Positions 7,120-14,841 of a stretch of 35,650 bases of DNA are shown here, in pieces (position 1 is the stretch's first letter; each line of letters begins with the position of its first letter). Made by a program: the position numbers and the translations under genes. The DNA lies in NCBI GenBank assembly GCA_000173575.1, contig ABYL01000069.1:1-35650 (forward strand), given 5' to 3'. Source of the stretch: Burkholderia sp. H160 (GTDB taxonomy: Bacteria > Pseudomonadota > Gammaproteobacteria > Burkholderiales > Burkholderiaceae). The notes under the pieces are model-generated. The model was not told the origin of the DNA, searched no databases, and saw nothing but the letters and a program-made list of their open reading frames with translations.

Positions 7120-8721
7120 TTACAGCCTGAACTGCCCCACCATCGCCTTCAGCCCGCGCGCCTGATCGTCGAGCGAGCGGGCCGCGGCGGTGGCCTCCTC
7201 CACCAGCGCGGCGTTCTGCTGCGTGCCCGCGTCCATCTGCGTGACCGCGAGATTGATCGCCTCGATACCGGTGCTCTGCTCCGATGACGCCGCCGAAATC
7301 TCGCCCATGATGTCGGTCACGCGCTTCACGGCCTTCACGACTTCGTCCATCGTCTGACCGGCGTCCGCGGCGAGCGTCGAGCCGTTGGCGACGCGCTCGA
7401 CCGAAGTCTGAATCAAGCCCTTGATCTCCTTCGCGGCCGCCGCGCTGCGCTGCGCGAGATTGCGCACTTCCGCCGCGACCACCGAAAAACCGCGCCCCTC
7501 CTCGCCTGCGCGCGCCGCCTCGACGGCCGCGTTCAAGGCGAGGATGTTGGTCTGGAACGCGATCCCCTCGATCACACCGATGATGTCGCCGATGCTGCGC
7601 GCGCTGTCGTTGATGTCGCTCATCGTCGCGACCACCCGGCTCACGACCGCGCCGCCCTGCTCGGCGATCTCCGACGCGTTGTTTGCGAGTGTGCTCGCCT
7701 GCTTCGCGTTGTCGGCGTTCTGACGCACCGTCGACGTCAGTTGCTCCATGCTGCTCGCGGTGCGCTCGAGCGCGAGCGCCTGTTGCTCGGTGCGCTGCGA
7801 CAGATCGAGATTGCCCATCGAAATCTGCCCGGACGCGGTCGCGATCGCATCGGCGCTCGACGCGATGTCGGCGACCGTCGTCGCGAGTCCGCTTTGCATG
7901 TCGGACAGCGCGAACAGCATGCTCGAACGGTCCTTGCCGCCGAGCGCGATGCGGTTCGACAGATCGCCCGCGGCGATGCGGCGCGCGATCTCCTTCGCGT
8001 ACGCGGGCTCGCCGCCGAGCTGCGTGGTAAGGCGCCGCACGACCCACGCGGCGATGCCGAACGCGAGCACGATCAGCGCGAGCGTCATCACTGCGATCAT
8101 CACGAACGACGAGTGGTAGATGAAGCCGGACGCGTCGATCGTCGCCTTCGCGGCGGTGCCGCGCTGCGCGACGAGTTCGTCGACGAGCTTTTCGAGCTTG
8201 CCGGTTTCGACGAACAGCGACACGTCCTGGGTGCCGACCTGCCAGTTCATCTGCGATAGATCGAGCGGCTGCGCTTTCACGAGCGTGACAAAGTCGCGCA
8301 AATGGGCGCTCCATGTCGCGACCGCCCCGGCAAACGCCTTCTGCTTGTCGACCGCCGTCGCGTCCGACGTATCGACGTACTGCTGCAGCGTGCGCAGTTG
8401 CTCGTCAAGACCGGCGAGGCCGTGCTCGATGTCGGCGCCGAGCTCGTCGCGCTCCTTCGCGGTGGTCGCGGTCAGCAGCATCTTTTGCGCGCGGCTCGCG
8501 CGCAGCATGTGGCCGCGCGCCTCCTCGGCGGCGCGGCTCGCGACGTGGCCCTGGTCGAAGATCGATTGCGCGGACGCGTTCAGCCGGCCGATCTGCAGCA
8601 GCGAAAACACGCCGATCAGCAGCGTACCGACGAGCAGAACCGCGAACGCGATGCGCAGTGTTGCCTTGACCGACAGACCGTCGAGCTTCGTTGTTGCTGC
8701 GCTGCGTGCCACTGCTTTCAT
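7120..8721 (-). CDS. Methyl-accepting chemotaxis protein
   Basis: This 533-residue receptor senses a ligand in the periplasm and controls the CheA kinase. It has one N-terminal membrane segment (about residues 19-42), a four-helix-bundle periplasmic region, a second membrane segment near 190-212, a HAMP region and a long coiled-coil signalling domain. The hairpin tip carries the conserved GEEGRGFSVVAAEVRNLAQR. It ends QFRL and lacks the C-terminal NWETF-type tether for CheR/CheB. I start it at the ATG at 8721 (MKAVARS, then the membrane segment); a longer in-frame extension to 9168 runs through the upstream region and is not protein-like. Its last 107 bases are duplicated at 3382-3488. The ligand is unknown. 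Confidence 0.9.
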   Translation of the reverse strand: MKAVARSAATTKLDGLSVKATLRIAFAVLLVGTLLIGVFSLLQIGRLNASAQSIFDQGHVASRAAEEARGHMLRASRAQKMLLTATTAKERDELGADIEHGLAGLDEQLRTLQQYVDTSDATAVDKQKAFAGAVATWSAHLRDFVTLVKAQPLDLSQMNWQVGTQDVSLFVETGKLEKLVDELVAQRGTAAKATIDASGFIYHSSFVMIAVMTLALIVLAFGIAAWVVRRLTTQLGGEPAYAKEIARRIAAGDLSNRIALGGKDRSSMLFALSDMQSGLATTVADIASSADAIATASGQISMGNLDLSQRTEQQALALERTASSMEQLTSTVRQNADNAKQASTLANNASEIAEQGGAVVSRVVATMSDINDSARSIGDIIGVIEGIAFQTNILALNAAVEAARAGEEGRGFSVVAAEVRNLAQRSAAAAKEIKGLIQTSVERVANGSTLAADAGQTMDEVVKAVKRVTDIMGEISAASSEQSTGIEAINLAVTQMDAGTQQNAALVEEATAAARSLDDQARGLKAMVGQFRL

Positions 8722-9196
8722 AATCCCCGTCCCAGGTGTCGACGCGCCGGAAAGGTCGGTTCCAGCAACACCGCATGTCTGTCCGGGTCTACGGCAGCCG
8801 CTGCGCGATCTTGAATCTCGCGTTAGCAGGCGGCGGGTCGTGTGCCGCTTGCCGTTCCCGGTCCCATGTTCGACGCGCCGCTTTCGTGAGCCGCGCAATC
8901 GCGAGCGCTTTATACCGTAGACAAAAAACCGCCAAAAAAGCCTCGACAGGCCGGAGCAGACGATGCGCCTTTCATCGCCGAAAGCGAAGTCATCCGTCCC
9001 CTTGTCTGATTCGCGACAAAACTTGTCCTTACAATTCACTCCGGCCACATTAAACTTCGGCTGAATATTCAAAACGCCGGTTACCGCGACGAAAAGCCGC
9101 GGAGCTTCGCGAAACGCGCCTATGAAGCGCGTTGCCCGCACCGGCTCAGCGCCGATTTTTCCTCTCACCGTTTGCCTGATCTTTTTCTTCTAGCGT
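8722..9196. other. Intergenic region between divergent mcp and MFS genes
   Basis: No gene is seen in these 475 bases. The AT-richer centre (about 8905-9070) should hold promoters for both flanking genes. On the minus strand a TATAAA at 8909-8914 could be a -10 box for the receptor, but its -35 is poor. I see no convincing operator, riboswitch or repeat. Confidence 0.4.
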
Positions 9197-10459
9197 ATGG
9201 AAACGAGCCTCGATAAAGGCGCCCTCGCCGGCGCATCCGCCACGGGGGCGAGCGCGTCCCCGGCCGCCGCGCCGGCGGCCGCCAAGGTCCAGCGCACGGT
9301 GTATTCCGTGCTCGGTGCGATCAGTTTTTCGCACCTGCTCAACGACATGATCCAGTCGCTGATCCTGGCTATCTACCCCATGTTCAAGGACAACTTCTCG
9401 TTGTCGTTCGGGCAGATCGGTCTGATCACGCTGACCTACCAGATCACCGCGTCGCTGCTGCAGCCGCTGGTCGGCAGCTATACCGACAAGCATCCGAAGC
9501 CGTACTCGCTGCCGGTCGGCATGGGCTTCACGCTCGCGGGCCTGCTGCTGATGTCGGTCGCGCCGAATTTCAGCGTGCTGCTGGTCGCCGCGGCGCTGGT
9601 CGGCTGCGGATCGTCGGTGTTCCATCCGGAGTCGTCGCGGGTTGCGAGGATGGCGTCGGGCGGACGTCATGGTCTCGCGCAGTCGCTGTTCCAGGTCGGC
9701 GGCAATGCGGGTTCGTCGCTCGGACCGCTGCTCGCGGCGCTGATCGTGATTCCGCATGGCCAGCGCAGCATCGCTTGGTTCTCGGCGGCGGCGCTCGTTG
9801 CGATCGTCGTGCTCACGCAGATCGGCCGCTGGTACAAGCGTCATCCGTCGGTCAAGAAGGCGCGCGGTCAGGGTGGGCATGTGGCGCTGCCGCGTAACAA
9901 GGTCGTCATGGCGATGAGCGTGCTGGTGTTGCTCGTGTTCTCGAAGTACTTCTACCTTGCGAGCATCAACAGCTACTTCACGTTCTATCTGATCGACAAG
10001 TTCCATCTGTCCGTGCAGGCCGCGCAGATCCATCTGTTCGTGTTCCTCGCGGCGGTCGCGGCGGGGACGGTGATCGGCGGGCCGATCGGCGACAGGATCG
10101 GGCGCAAGTATGTGATCTGGGTGTCGATTCTTGGCGTCGCGCCGTTCACGCTATTGTTGCCTTATGCGAATCTGTTCTGGACTGGGGTGCTGACTGTTGT
10201 GATCGGGGTGGTGCTCGCTTCTGCGTTTTCGGCGATTCTTGTTTATGCGCAGGAGTTGATTCCTGGGAAGGTTGGGATGGTGGCTGGGTTGTTTTTTGGG
10301 TTTGCGTTTGGGCTTGGGGGTGTTGGTGCCGCCGTGCTTGGGCAACTTGCTGACGCTACCAGTATTGCGTTTGTTTATAAGGTTTGTTCGTTCTTGCCTT
10401 TGATTGGAGTGTTGACTGTTTTGCTGCCTGATGTTGAAGGGAAGCGCGTGAAGGGGTGA
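9197..10459 (+). CDS. fsr: MFS transporter, fosmidomycin-resistance (Fsr) type
   Basis: This 420-residue transporter has 12 predicted membrane segments after a roughly 30-residue Ala/Ser/Pro-rich cytoplasmic tail. FSHLLNDMIQSLILAIYPM, the GLITLTYQITASLLQPLVGS stretch, and CGSSVFHPESSRVARMASGGRHG are characteristic of the Fsr branch, which expels fosmidomycin in E. coli. The true physiological substrate is unknown. No good ribosome site precedes the ATG at 9197, but no better start exists before the first membrane segment. From about 10190 to the stop the codons become strongly T- and G-rich (TTT, GGG, GTT) compared with the GC-ending codons before; the reading frame is intact. A repeat element begins 32 bases after the stop. 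Confidence 0.87.
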   Translation: METSLDKGALAGASATGASASPAAAPAAAKVQRTVYSVLGAISFSHLLNDMIQSLILAIYPMFKDNFSLSFGQIGLITLTYQITASLLQPLVGSYTDKHPKPYSLPVGMGFTLAGLLLMSVAPNFSVLLVAAALVGCGSSVFHPESSRVARMASGGRHGLAQSLFQVGGNAGSSLGPLLAALIVIPHGQRSIAWFSAAALVAIVVLTQIGRWYKRHPSVKKARGQGGHVALPRNKVVMAMSVLVLLVFSKYFYLASINSYFTFYLIDKFHLSVQAAQIHLFVFLAAVAAGTVIGGPIGDRIGRKYVIWVSILGVAPFTLLLPYANLFWTGVLTVVIGVVLASAFSAILVYAQELIPGKVGMVAGLFFGFAFGLGGVGAAVLGQLADATSIAFVYKVCSFLPLIGVLTVLLPDVEGKRVKG

Positions 10460-10490
10460 TTGCGTGGTTGAGGTTGGGCCTGTGCTCATC

Positions 10491-10775
10491 GCCTTTCCTT
10501 GATTTCGTGTCGGTCTATTGGCGTTGCCCCTGTGCGGGGCGGCACCTACTTTCTTTGCTGCTGCAAAGAAAGTAGGCAAAGAAGACAGCTTTACACCGCT
10601 AGCTCATAAGCGGGTCCCTCGGTCTGCTCGCGGCAGTGGTGCATCTGGAATCCGTGCTCCCGCACATTCCGCTCTAGTGACAAGGCAGTCATTCTTCCGG
10701 CGGCGCTGCGCGCGCCGAATCTCCGTTCCAAAACCTTCGGTCGGTTTTCCTGGCAGACCCGTCCGCGACGCACGC
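10491..10775 (+). repeat. Solo half (long arm) of the hairpin repeat element, copy A
   Basis: It starts GCCTTTCCTTGAT and carries a GCCCC/GGGGC mini-hairpin at 10526-10540. A perfect 14-bp hairpin follows (arms 10545-10558 and 10563-10576, loop TGCT). The long arm then ends in GTCCGCGACGCACGCA. Similarity to the full elements stops there, at their internal centre, so this copy lacks the second arm. It lies downstream of fsr and could end transcription, but it has no T-tract of the classical kind. Confidence 0.88.
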
Positions 10776-11027
10776 ATATTCCCTGGCATAGCTGATTAGT
10801 ATTCGCCGTATGTCTTGTCAAAAGAGTGATATCCGACCGCAGGGGCCACTGCCTGATGCAGACGCACGGTGAGCGGAGCGGGGCCTGGTTCCCGTCGAAC
10901 AATCAGCGCACTCCTATAGGAACTCGGATTTAAGTCGAGTAAAAAATGATGCCCGCATTTTTGTGTTACTCAGCAGTGACATTCACAGTCGTGCGGCGTT
11001 CATAGACCTACCCAGGGAACCACATAC
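10776..11027. other. Intergenic sequence without recognised genes
   Basis: This lies between the solo repeat and the Tlde1-like relic. It is AT-richer than its surroundings (for example 10920-10970) and may contain the promoter of the relic operon. I see no convincing -35/-10 pair and no RNA gene. Confidence 0.35.
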
Positions 11028-11153
11028 GTGCCTTACGAAGGAAAGTTTTTAGTGAATAACGCGCCATTGTCGCCGCTGACGATTTTCGGCCTCGGTACAT
11101 TCGACGCGTACGGAACGATCGAGGTCATCACGTATGGCAGCACTTGCCCGTAG
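11028..11153 (+). pseudogene. Collapsed Tlde1 (DUF2778) type VI effector gene: N- and C-terminal ends fused
   Basis: A GTG-initiated frame of 41 residues is preceded by AGGGAA eight bases upstream. Its first part, YEGKFLVNNAPLSPL through FDAY, resembles the N-terminal strand region of Tlde1/DUF2778 L,D-transpeptidase-like effectors. Its last part, AYGTIEVITYGSTCP, resembles their C-terminus. The whole catalytic middle (the HxxG and SxGC regions of the fold) is absent. The simplest reading is an in-frame deletion of roughly 100 or more codons, possibly at an Ala-Tyr coding microhomology. It overlaps the next gene by 20 bases, as an effector-immunity pair would. The family assignment is from memory of the motif style and needs a profile search. 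Confidence 0.5.
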
Positions 11154-11490
11154 GCTATTCAAGTTCGCTTTGTTCGTCGGCCTGTTCTGTCTCGCCGTGC
11201 CCTATACCCATACGTATCCCTGGCCAATGCCTGAAAACCAGTCGGTGATATGGTGGCGTGCTTCGCGCTGGCTTGGTATCCGAGATCCAGAGGATCTGTA
11301 TTTCGTGGTGTGGGTGACTATTGATCTGCTTGTGGCAGCGTTAGCGTTTTTGGCGATCACCAGGCTATGGCGGCACTATCGGGGGCGGAATATGCAACAT
11401 AGAATCGTGAGGCCTTGCAGGCCGCGAAGGCTTGATCGGGCGTGCGGTTTGCACCTTTTCGTTTGTCGTAGGGTGTTGGCCTTTCCTTGA
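11134..11490 (+). CDS. Small two-TM inner-membrane protein, possible orphan immunity protein
   Basis: This 118-residue protein has hydrophobic segments at about 9-27 and 57-78, with a periplasmic-looking loop between them (YTHTYPWPMPENQSVIWW). The ATG at 11134 has GAGG eight bases upstream and lies inside the end of the Tlde1-like relic. The last residues (after about 85) are Arg/Cys-rich and run into the left flank and first bases of the repeat element at 11479. The original C-terminus has therefore probably been replaced by repeat-derived sequence. By position it would be the immunity gene of the lost effector, blocking it in the periplasm; that is inference. I recognise no named domain. 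Confidence 0.6.
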   Translation: MAALARRLFKFALFVGLFCLAVPYTHTYPWPMPENQSVIWWRASRWLGIRDPEDLYFVVWVTIDLLVAALAFLAITRLWRHYRGRNMQHRIVRPCRPRRLDRACGLHLFVCRRVLAFP

Positions 11491-11982
11491 TCTCTTATCG
11501 GTCCATTAGCGTTGCCCCTGTGCGGGGCGGCACCTACTTTCTTTGCTGCTGCAAAGAAAGTAGGCAAAGAAGACAGCTCAAACCGCAAGCTCATAAGCGG
11601 GTCCCCCGGTCCGCACGCGGCAGTGGTGCATCTGGAATCCGTGCTCCCGCACATTCCGCGCGGGTGACAAGGCCGTCATTCTTCCGGCGGCGCTGCGCGC
11701 ACCGAATCCCCGTTCCCAAACCGTCGGTTGGTTCTCCTGGCAGACCCGTCCGCGACGCACGCAGTGCGGAGTGGGAGCGGATGACGGCTTTGTCACAAAG
11801 GGGAAATGTGCGGAGACACAGATTCCAGATGCACCACTACCTCATGCAGACCGAGGAACCCGCTTAAGAATTAGCGGGTTGAGCTGTCTTCTTTGCCTAC
11901 TTTCTTTGCAGCAGCAAAGAAAGTAGGTGCCGCCCCGCACAGGGGCAACGCTAATAGACCGATAACAAATCAAGGAAAGGCC
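11479..11982. repeat. Full ~500-bp palindromic repeat element (copy B/C)
   Basis: The element has two inverted, unequal arms. Each outer end is GGCCTTTCCTTGAT (or its complement), followed inward by a GC mini-hairpin and a perfect 14-bp hairpin (11533-11564 and 11896-11927). The left arm is the long type (containing GGCGGCGCTGCGCGC and CAGACCCGTCCGCGACG). The right arm is the short type (GTGGGAGCGGATGACG). The centre is near 11766. The same structure recurs at 17316-17817 in opposite orientation. Weak similarity continues about 25-30 bases outside each end (GCCAGACCAACGACAAAA to about 12007). All frames through it give only low-quality peptides. It lies between the small membrane gene and prpE, inside any read-through transcript. 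Confidence 0.92.
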
Positions 11983-12110
11983 AACAAAGCCAGACCAACG
12001 ACAAAAGCCGCACCAGCCGATTTCCGGCGCACAATGCCGATGGTGCATCCACAACACCCGCGCCGCCCAAGGCGCCCCCGTCCACTCCCGCCGCACGAGG
12101 ATCGCCGCCG

Positions 12111-14015
12111 ATGACCCGCTACCGCGATTTCTACCGCCGCTCGATCGACCACCCCGAAGCCTTCTGGCGCGAAGAAGCACAGCGCATTCACTGGCACACG
12201 CCATTCGGCACCGTGCTCGACCGCTCGAAGCCGCCGTTCGCGCGCTGGTTCGTCGGCGGTCGCACGAACCTCTGTCATAACGCGGTCGACCGGCATCTGG
12301 CCGAGCGCGCCCAGCAGAACGCGCTCGTCTACGTATCGACCGAAACCGGCATCGAGCGGCACTACACCTACGCCGAGCTGTACGCCGAAATCAACCGCAT
12401 GGCCGCGGTGATGCGCTCGCTCGGCGTGAAGCGCGGCGACGTCGTGCTGATCTATCTGCCGATGATCCCCGAGGCACTGTTCGCGATGCTCGCGTGCGCG
12501 CGGCTCGGCGCGATCCACTCGGTCGTGTTCGGCGGCTTCGCGGCGCCGAACCTCGCCGCGCGGATCGAGGACGCGAAGCCGGTGCTGATCGTGACCGCCG
12601 ACGCCGGCGCGCGCGGCGGCAAAGTGGTCGACTACACCCCGCTCGTCGACGAAGCGCTCGCGCGCGCCATGCACAAGACGCCCCACGTGCTGCTGATCGA
12701 CCGGCAACTCGCGCCCGCGCGACTGAACGCACCCTACCTCGTCGCCTACGAGCCGCTGCGCGAACAGTTCTTCAACGTCCACATCCCGTGCGAATGGCTC
12801 GAATCGAACGAGCCGTCCTACGTGCTGTACACGTCGGGCACGACCGGCAAGCCGAAGGGCGTGCAGCGCGATGTCGGCGGCTATGCGGTCGCGCTCGCGG
12901 CATCGATGGAATACATCTTCGAGGGCAAGGCTGGCGACACGATGTTCACCGCGTCCGACGTCGGCTGGGTGGTCGGCCATAGCTACATCGTGTACGCGCC
13001 GCTGATCGCGGGGCTCACCACCGTGATGTACGAAGGCACGCCGATTCGTCCGGACGGCGGCATCTGGTGGCGGCTCGTCGAGCAGCACAAGATCAACCTG
13101 ATGTTCACCGCGCCGACTGCGATACGCGTGCTGAAAAAGCAGGACCCCGCGCTAATGAAGGCCGCCGATCTGTCGAGCCTGCGCACGCTGTTTCTCGCCG
13201 GCGAACCACTCGACGAACCGACCGCCGCGTGGATCACGAAAGCGCTGAACAAACCGGTCATCGACAACTACTGGCAGACCGAAACCGGCTGGCCGATGCT
13301 GGCGATTCCTCGCGGCATCGAGGTACTGCCGACCAAGCTCGGCTCGCCGGGCGTGCCCTCGGTCGGCTATAGCCTAACCGTGCGCGACGAGCTGACCGGC
13401 GAGCCCTGCGCGGTCGGCGAAAAAGGCGTGCTGACGCTCGACTATCCGCTGCCGCCGGGCTGCATGTCGACGGTGTGGGGCGACGACAAGCGCTTTATCG
13501 ACACCTACTGGTCGAGCGTGCCGAACCAGCAGGTCTATTCGACGTTCGACTGGGGTGTGCAGGACGAGGACGGCTATGTGACGATCCTCGGCCGCACCGA
13601 CGACGTGATCAACGTCGCGGGCCATCGCCTCGGCACGCGCGAAATCGAGGAGGCGCTGTCAAGCCACGCGGCCGTCGCGGAAGTCGCGGTGGTCGGCGTA
13701 ACGGATCCGGTCAAGGGTCAGGCGGCGATGGCCTTCGTCGTGCTGCGCGGCGCGCAGGCCGAAGGTGATCCGAGCGAGCGCGCGCGGATCGCAGCCGAGC
13801 TGGCGATGACGGTCGACCGCCACCTCGGCACGATTGCGCGGCCCTCGCGCGTGGTGATGGTCTCGATGCTGCCGAAGACGCGCTCCGGCAAGCTATTGCG
13901 CCGCGCGATCGCGGCGCTCGCCGAAGGCCGCGATCCAGGTGATCTGCCGACGATCGAAGATCCGCTCGCGCTGCAGCAGGTGCGCGACGCGCTCGGCGAC
14001 GGCGGGAAGCAATAA
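12111..14015 (+). CDS. prpE: Propionyl-CoA synthetase (propionate-CoA ligase)
   Basis: This 634-residue ANL-superfamily enzyme activates propionate (and probably acetate) to the acyl-CoA through an acyl-adenylate in the cytoplasm. The phosphate-binding loop YTSGTTGKPKGV starts at residue 240. The adenine-binding motif YWQTETGWP, the hinge region GRTDDVINVAGHRLGT, and the catalytic-lysine motif TRSGK (Lys about 594) are all present. The N-terminal RRSIDHPEAFW and the overall sequence fit PrpE rather than Acs. Lysine 594 is the usual target of acetylation in this family. No prpBCD genes are adjacent, so it stands alone. The ATG has GAGG nine bases upstream. It converges on mtnN with a 31-base gap. 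Confidence 0.85.
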   Translation: MTRYRDFYRRSIDHPEAFWREEAQRIHWHTPFGTVLDRSKPPFARWFVGGRTNLCHNAVDRHLAERAQQNALVYVSTETGIERHYTYAELYAEINRMAAVMRSLGVKRGDVVLIYLPMIPEALFAMLACARLGAIHSVVFGGFAAPNLAARIEDAKPVLIVTADAGARGGKVVDYTPLVDEALARAMHKTPHVLLIDRQLAPARLNAPYLVAYEPLREQFFNVHIPCEWLESNEPSYVLYTSGTTGKPKGVQRDVGGYAVALAASMEYIFEGKAGDTMFTASDVGWVVGHSYIVYAPLIAGLTTVMYEGTPIRPDGGIWWRLVEQHKINLMFTAPTAIRVLKKQDPALMKAADLSSLRTLFLAGEPLDEPTAAWITKALNKPVIDNYWQTETGWPMLAIPRGIEVLPTKLGSPGVPSVGYSLTVRDELTGEPCAVGEKGVLTLDYPLPPGCMSTVWGDDKRFIDTYWSSVPNQQVYSTFDWGVQDEDGYVTILGRTDDVINVAGHRLGTREIEEALSSHAAVAEVAVVGVTDPVKGQAAMAFVVLRGAQAEGDPSERARIAAELAMTVDRHLGTIARPSRVVMVSMLPKTRSGKLLRRAIAALAEGRDPGDLPTIEDPLALQQVRDALGDGGKQ

Positions 14016-14038
14016 ACGCGCGAAGACCTGGACGTAAA

Positions 14039-14055
14039 GCGGGCGCTCAGCCCGC
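14039..14055. terminator. Short GC hairpin between convergent prpE and mtnN
   Basis: GCGGGC at 14039-14044 pairs with GCCCGC at 14050-14055 around a five-base loop that contains the mtnN stop codon. There is no T-tract on either strand. It may hinder polymerase from both sides but is not a textbook intrinsic terminator. Confidence 0.3.
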
Positions 14056-14841
14056 GGTGTCCTGCGCGCCGAGAAAGCGCGCGAGGATCGCGTTCGAGTA
14101 CGTGCCCGCGATCTCCGTGAGGAACGACATGAACGATCCCGGCGCGTGATCGTCGGCGGTATCGGAGATCGTGCGCACGACCGCGCACGGCACGCCGTAC
14201 TCGTAGCAGACCTGCGCGATCGCCGCGCCTTCCATCTCGACCGCGAGCGCATCGGGCAGCGCGTCGCGCAACGCCGCGACGGCCGCCGCGCTCGCGACGA
14301 ACTGATCGCCGCTGACGATCAGGCCGCGATGCACGCGCGGCTCGCGCGTGCCGAAGCGCGCCGCGCAGGCCGCGCCTTCCTCGGCGACGAAACGCTCGCA
14401 CGCGGCGGCGAGACGGTCGGCGAGCGCGGCATCGGCGGCGAAGCGCGAGATCCCGAGCAACGGCACCTCGAAGCGCGGAAACAGCGGCGACGCGTCGACA
14501 TCGTGCTGCATCAGCGTGCTCGCGACGACGATATCGCCGACATGCACATCGCCGCCGACACCACCCGCGACACCGGTGAACACAATGGCTTCGACATCGA
14601 ACTCGTGGATCAGCGCGCTGACCGTCGCGGCCGCCGCGACCTTGCCGACGCGCGCGAGCGTGACGACACACGGCGTGCCGTGCACGGTGCCGACGTGGTA
14701 GTCACGCTGGCCGTGCGTGACCGTGCGCACGCCGGACTCGGCGCGCATCGCTTCGATCAGGTCGCCGAGTTCCTGCTGCAACGCGGCCAGAACGCCGAGC
14801 GGACGCTCTCCACCGTGGCTCATGTTCAAGGGCGCGCTCAT
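14047..14841 (-). CDS. mtnN: 5'-methylthioadenosine/S-adenosylhomocysteine nucleosidase-type protein
   Basis: This 264-residue cytoplasmic enzyme hydrolyses the N-glycosidic bond of methylthioadenosine, S-adenosylhomocysteine or related nucleosides in methionine salvage. The fold's landmarks are present: GVLAALQQEL with the acid Glu24, FTGVAGG, VEMEGAAIAQVCYEYGVP with the ribose-binding Glu, and VRTISDTADD with the catalytic Asp. It is about 30 residues longer than E. coli Pfs, through insertions in the middle. Its ATG overlaps the uvrD stop as ATGA, so the two are coupled in one operon. A second in-frame ATG at 14823 is possible. A more distant phosphorylase-superfamily specificity cannot be excluded. 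Confidence 0.83.
   Translation of the reverse strand: MSAPLNMSHGGERPLGVLAALQQELGDLIEAMRAESGVRTVTHGQRDYHVGTVHGTPCVVTLARVGKVAAAATVSALIHEFDVEAIVFTGVAGGVGGDVHVGDIVVASTLMQHDVDASPLFPRFEVPLLGISRFAADAALADRLAAACERFVAEEGAACAARFGTREPRVHRGLIVSGDQFVASAAAVAALRDALPDALAVEMEGAAIAQVCYEYGVPCAVVRTISDTADDHAPGSFMSFLTEIAGTYSNAILARFLGAQDTAG

Noticed and set aside
8722-9168. A 149-codon N-terminal extension of the chemotaxis receptor
   Set aside because: It crosses the promoter-like AT-rich region and would bury the N-terminal membrane segment; the ATG at 8721 gives the normal receptor layout.
10545-10576. The perfect 14-bp hairpin as an ordinary intrinsic terminator of fsr
   Set aside because: No T-run follows it, and the same hairpin occurs in pairs upstream of genes, so it belongs to the repeat element; an effect on transcription is possible but not shown.
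10518-11867. Small open frames in the repeats ([11 protein letters not shown]-type and [10 protein letters not shown]-type peptides)
   Set aside because: They recur wherever the repeat occurs, in different frames, with no ribosome site, and are explained by the hairpin sequence itself.
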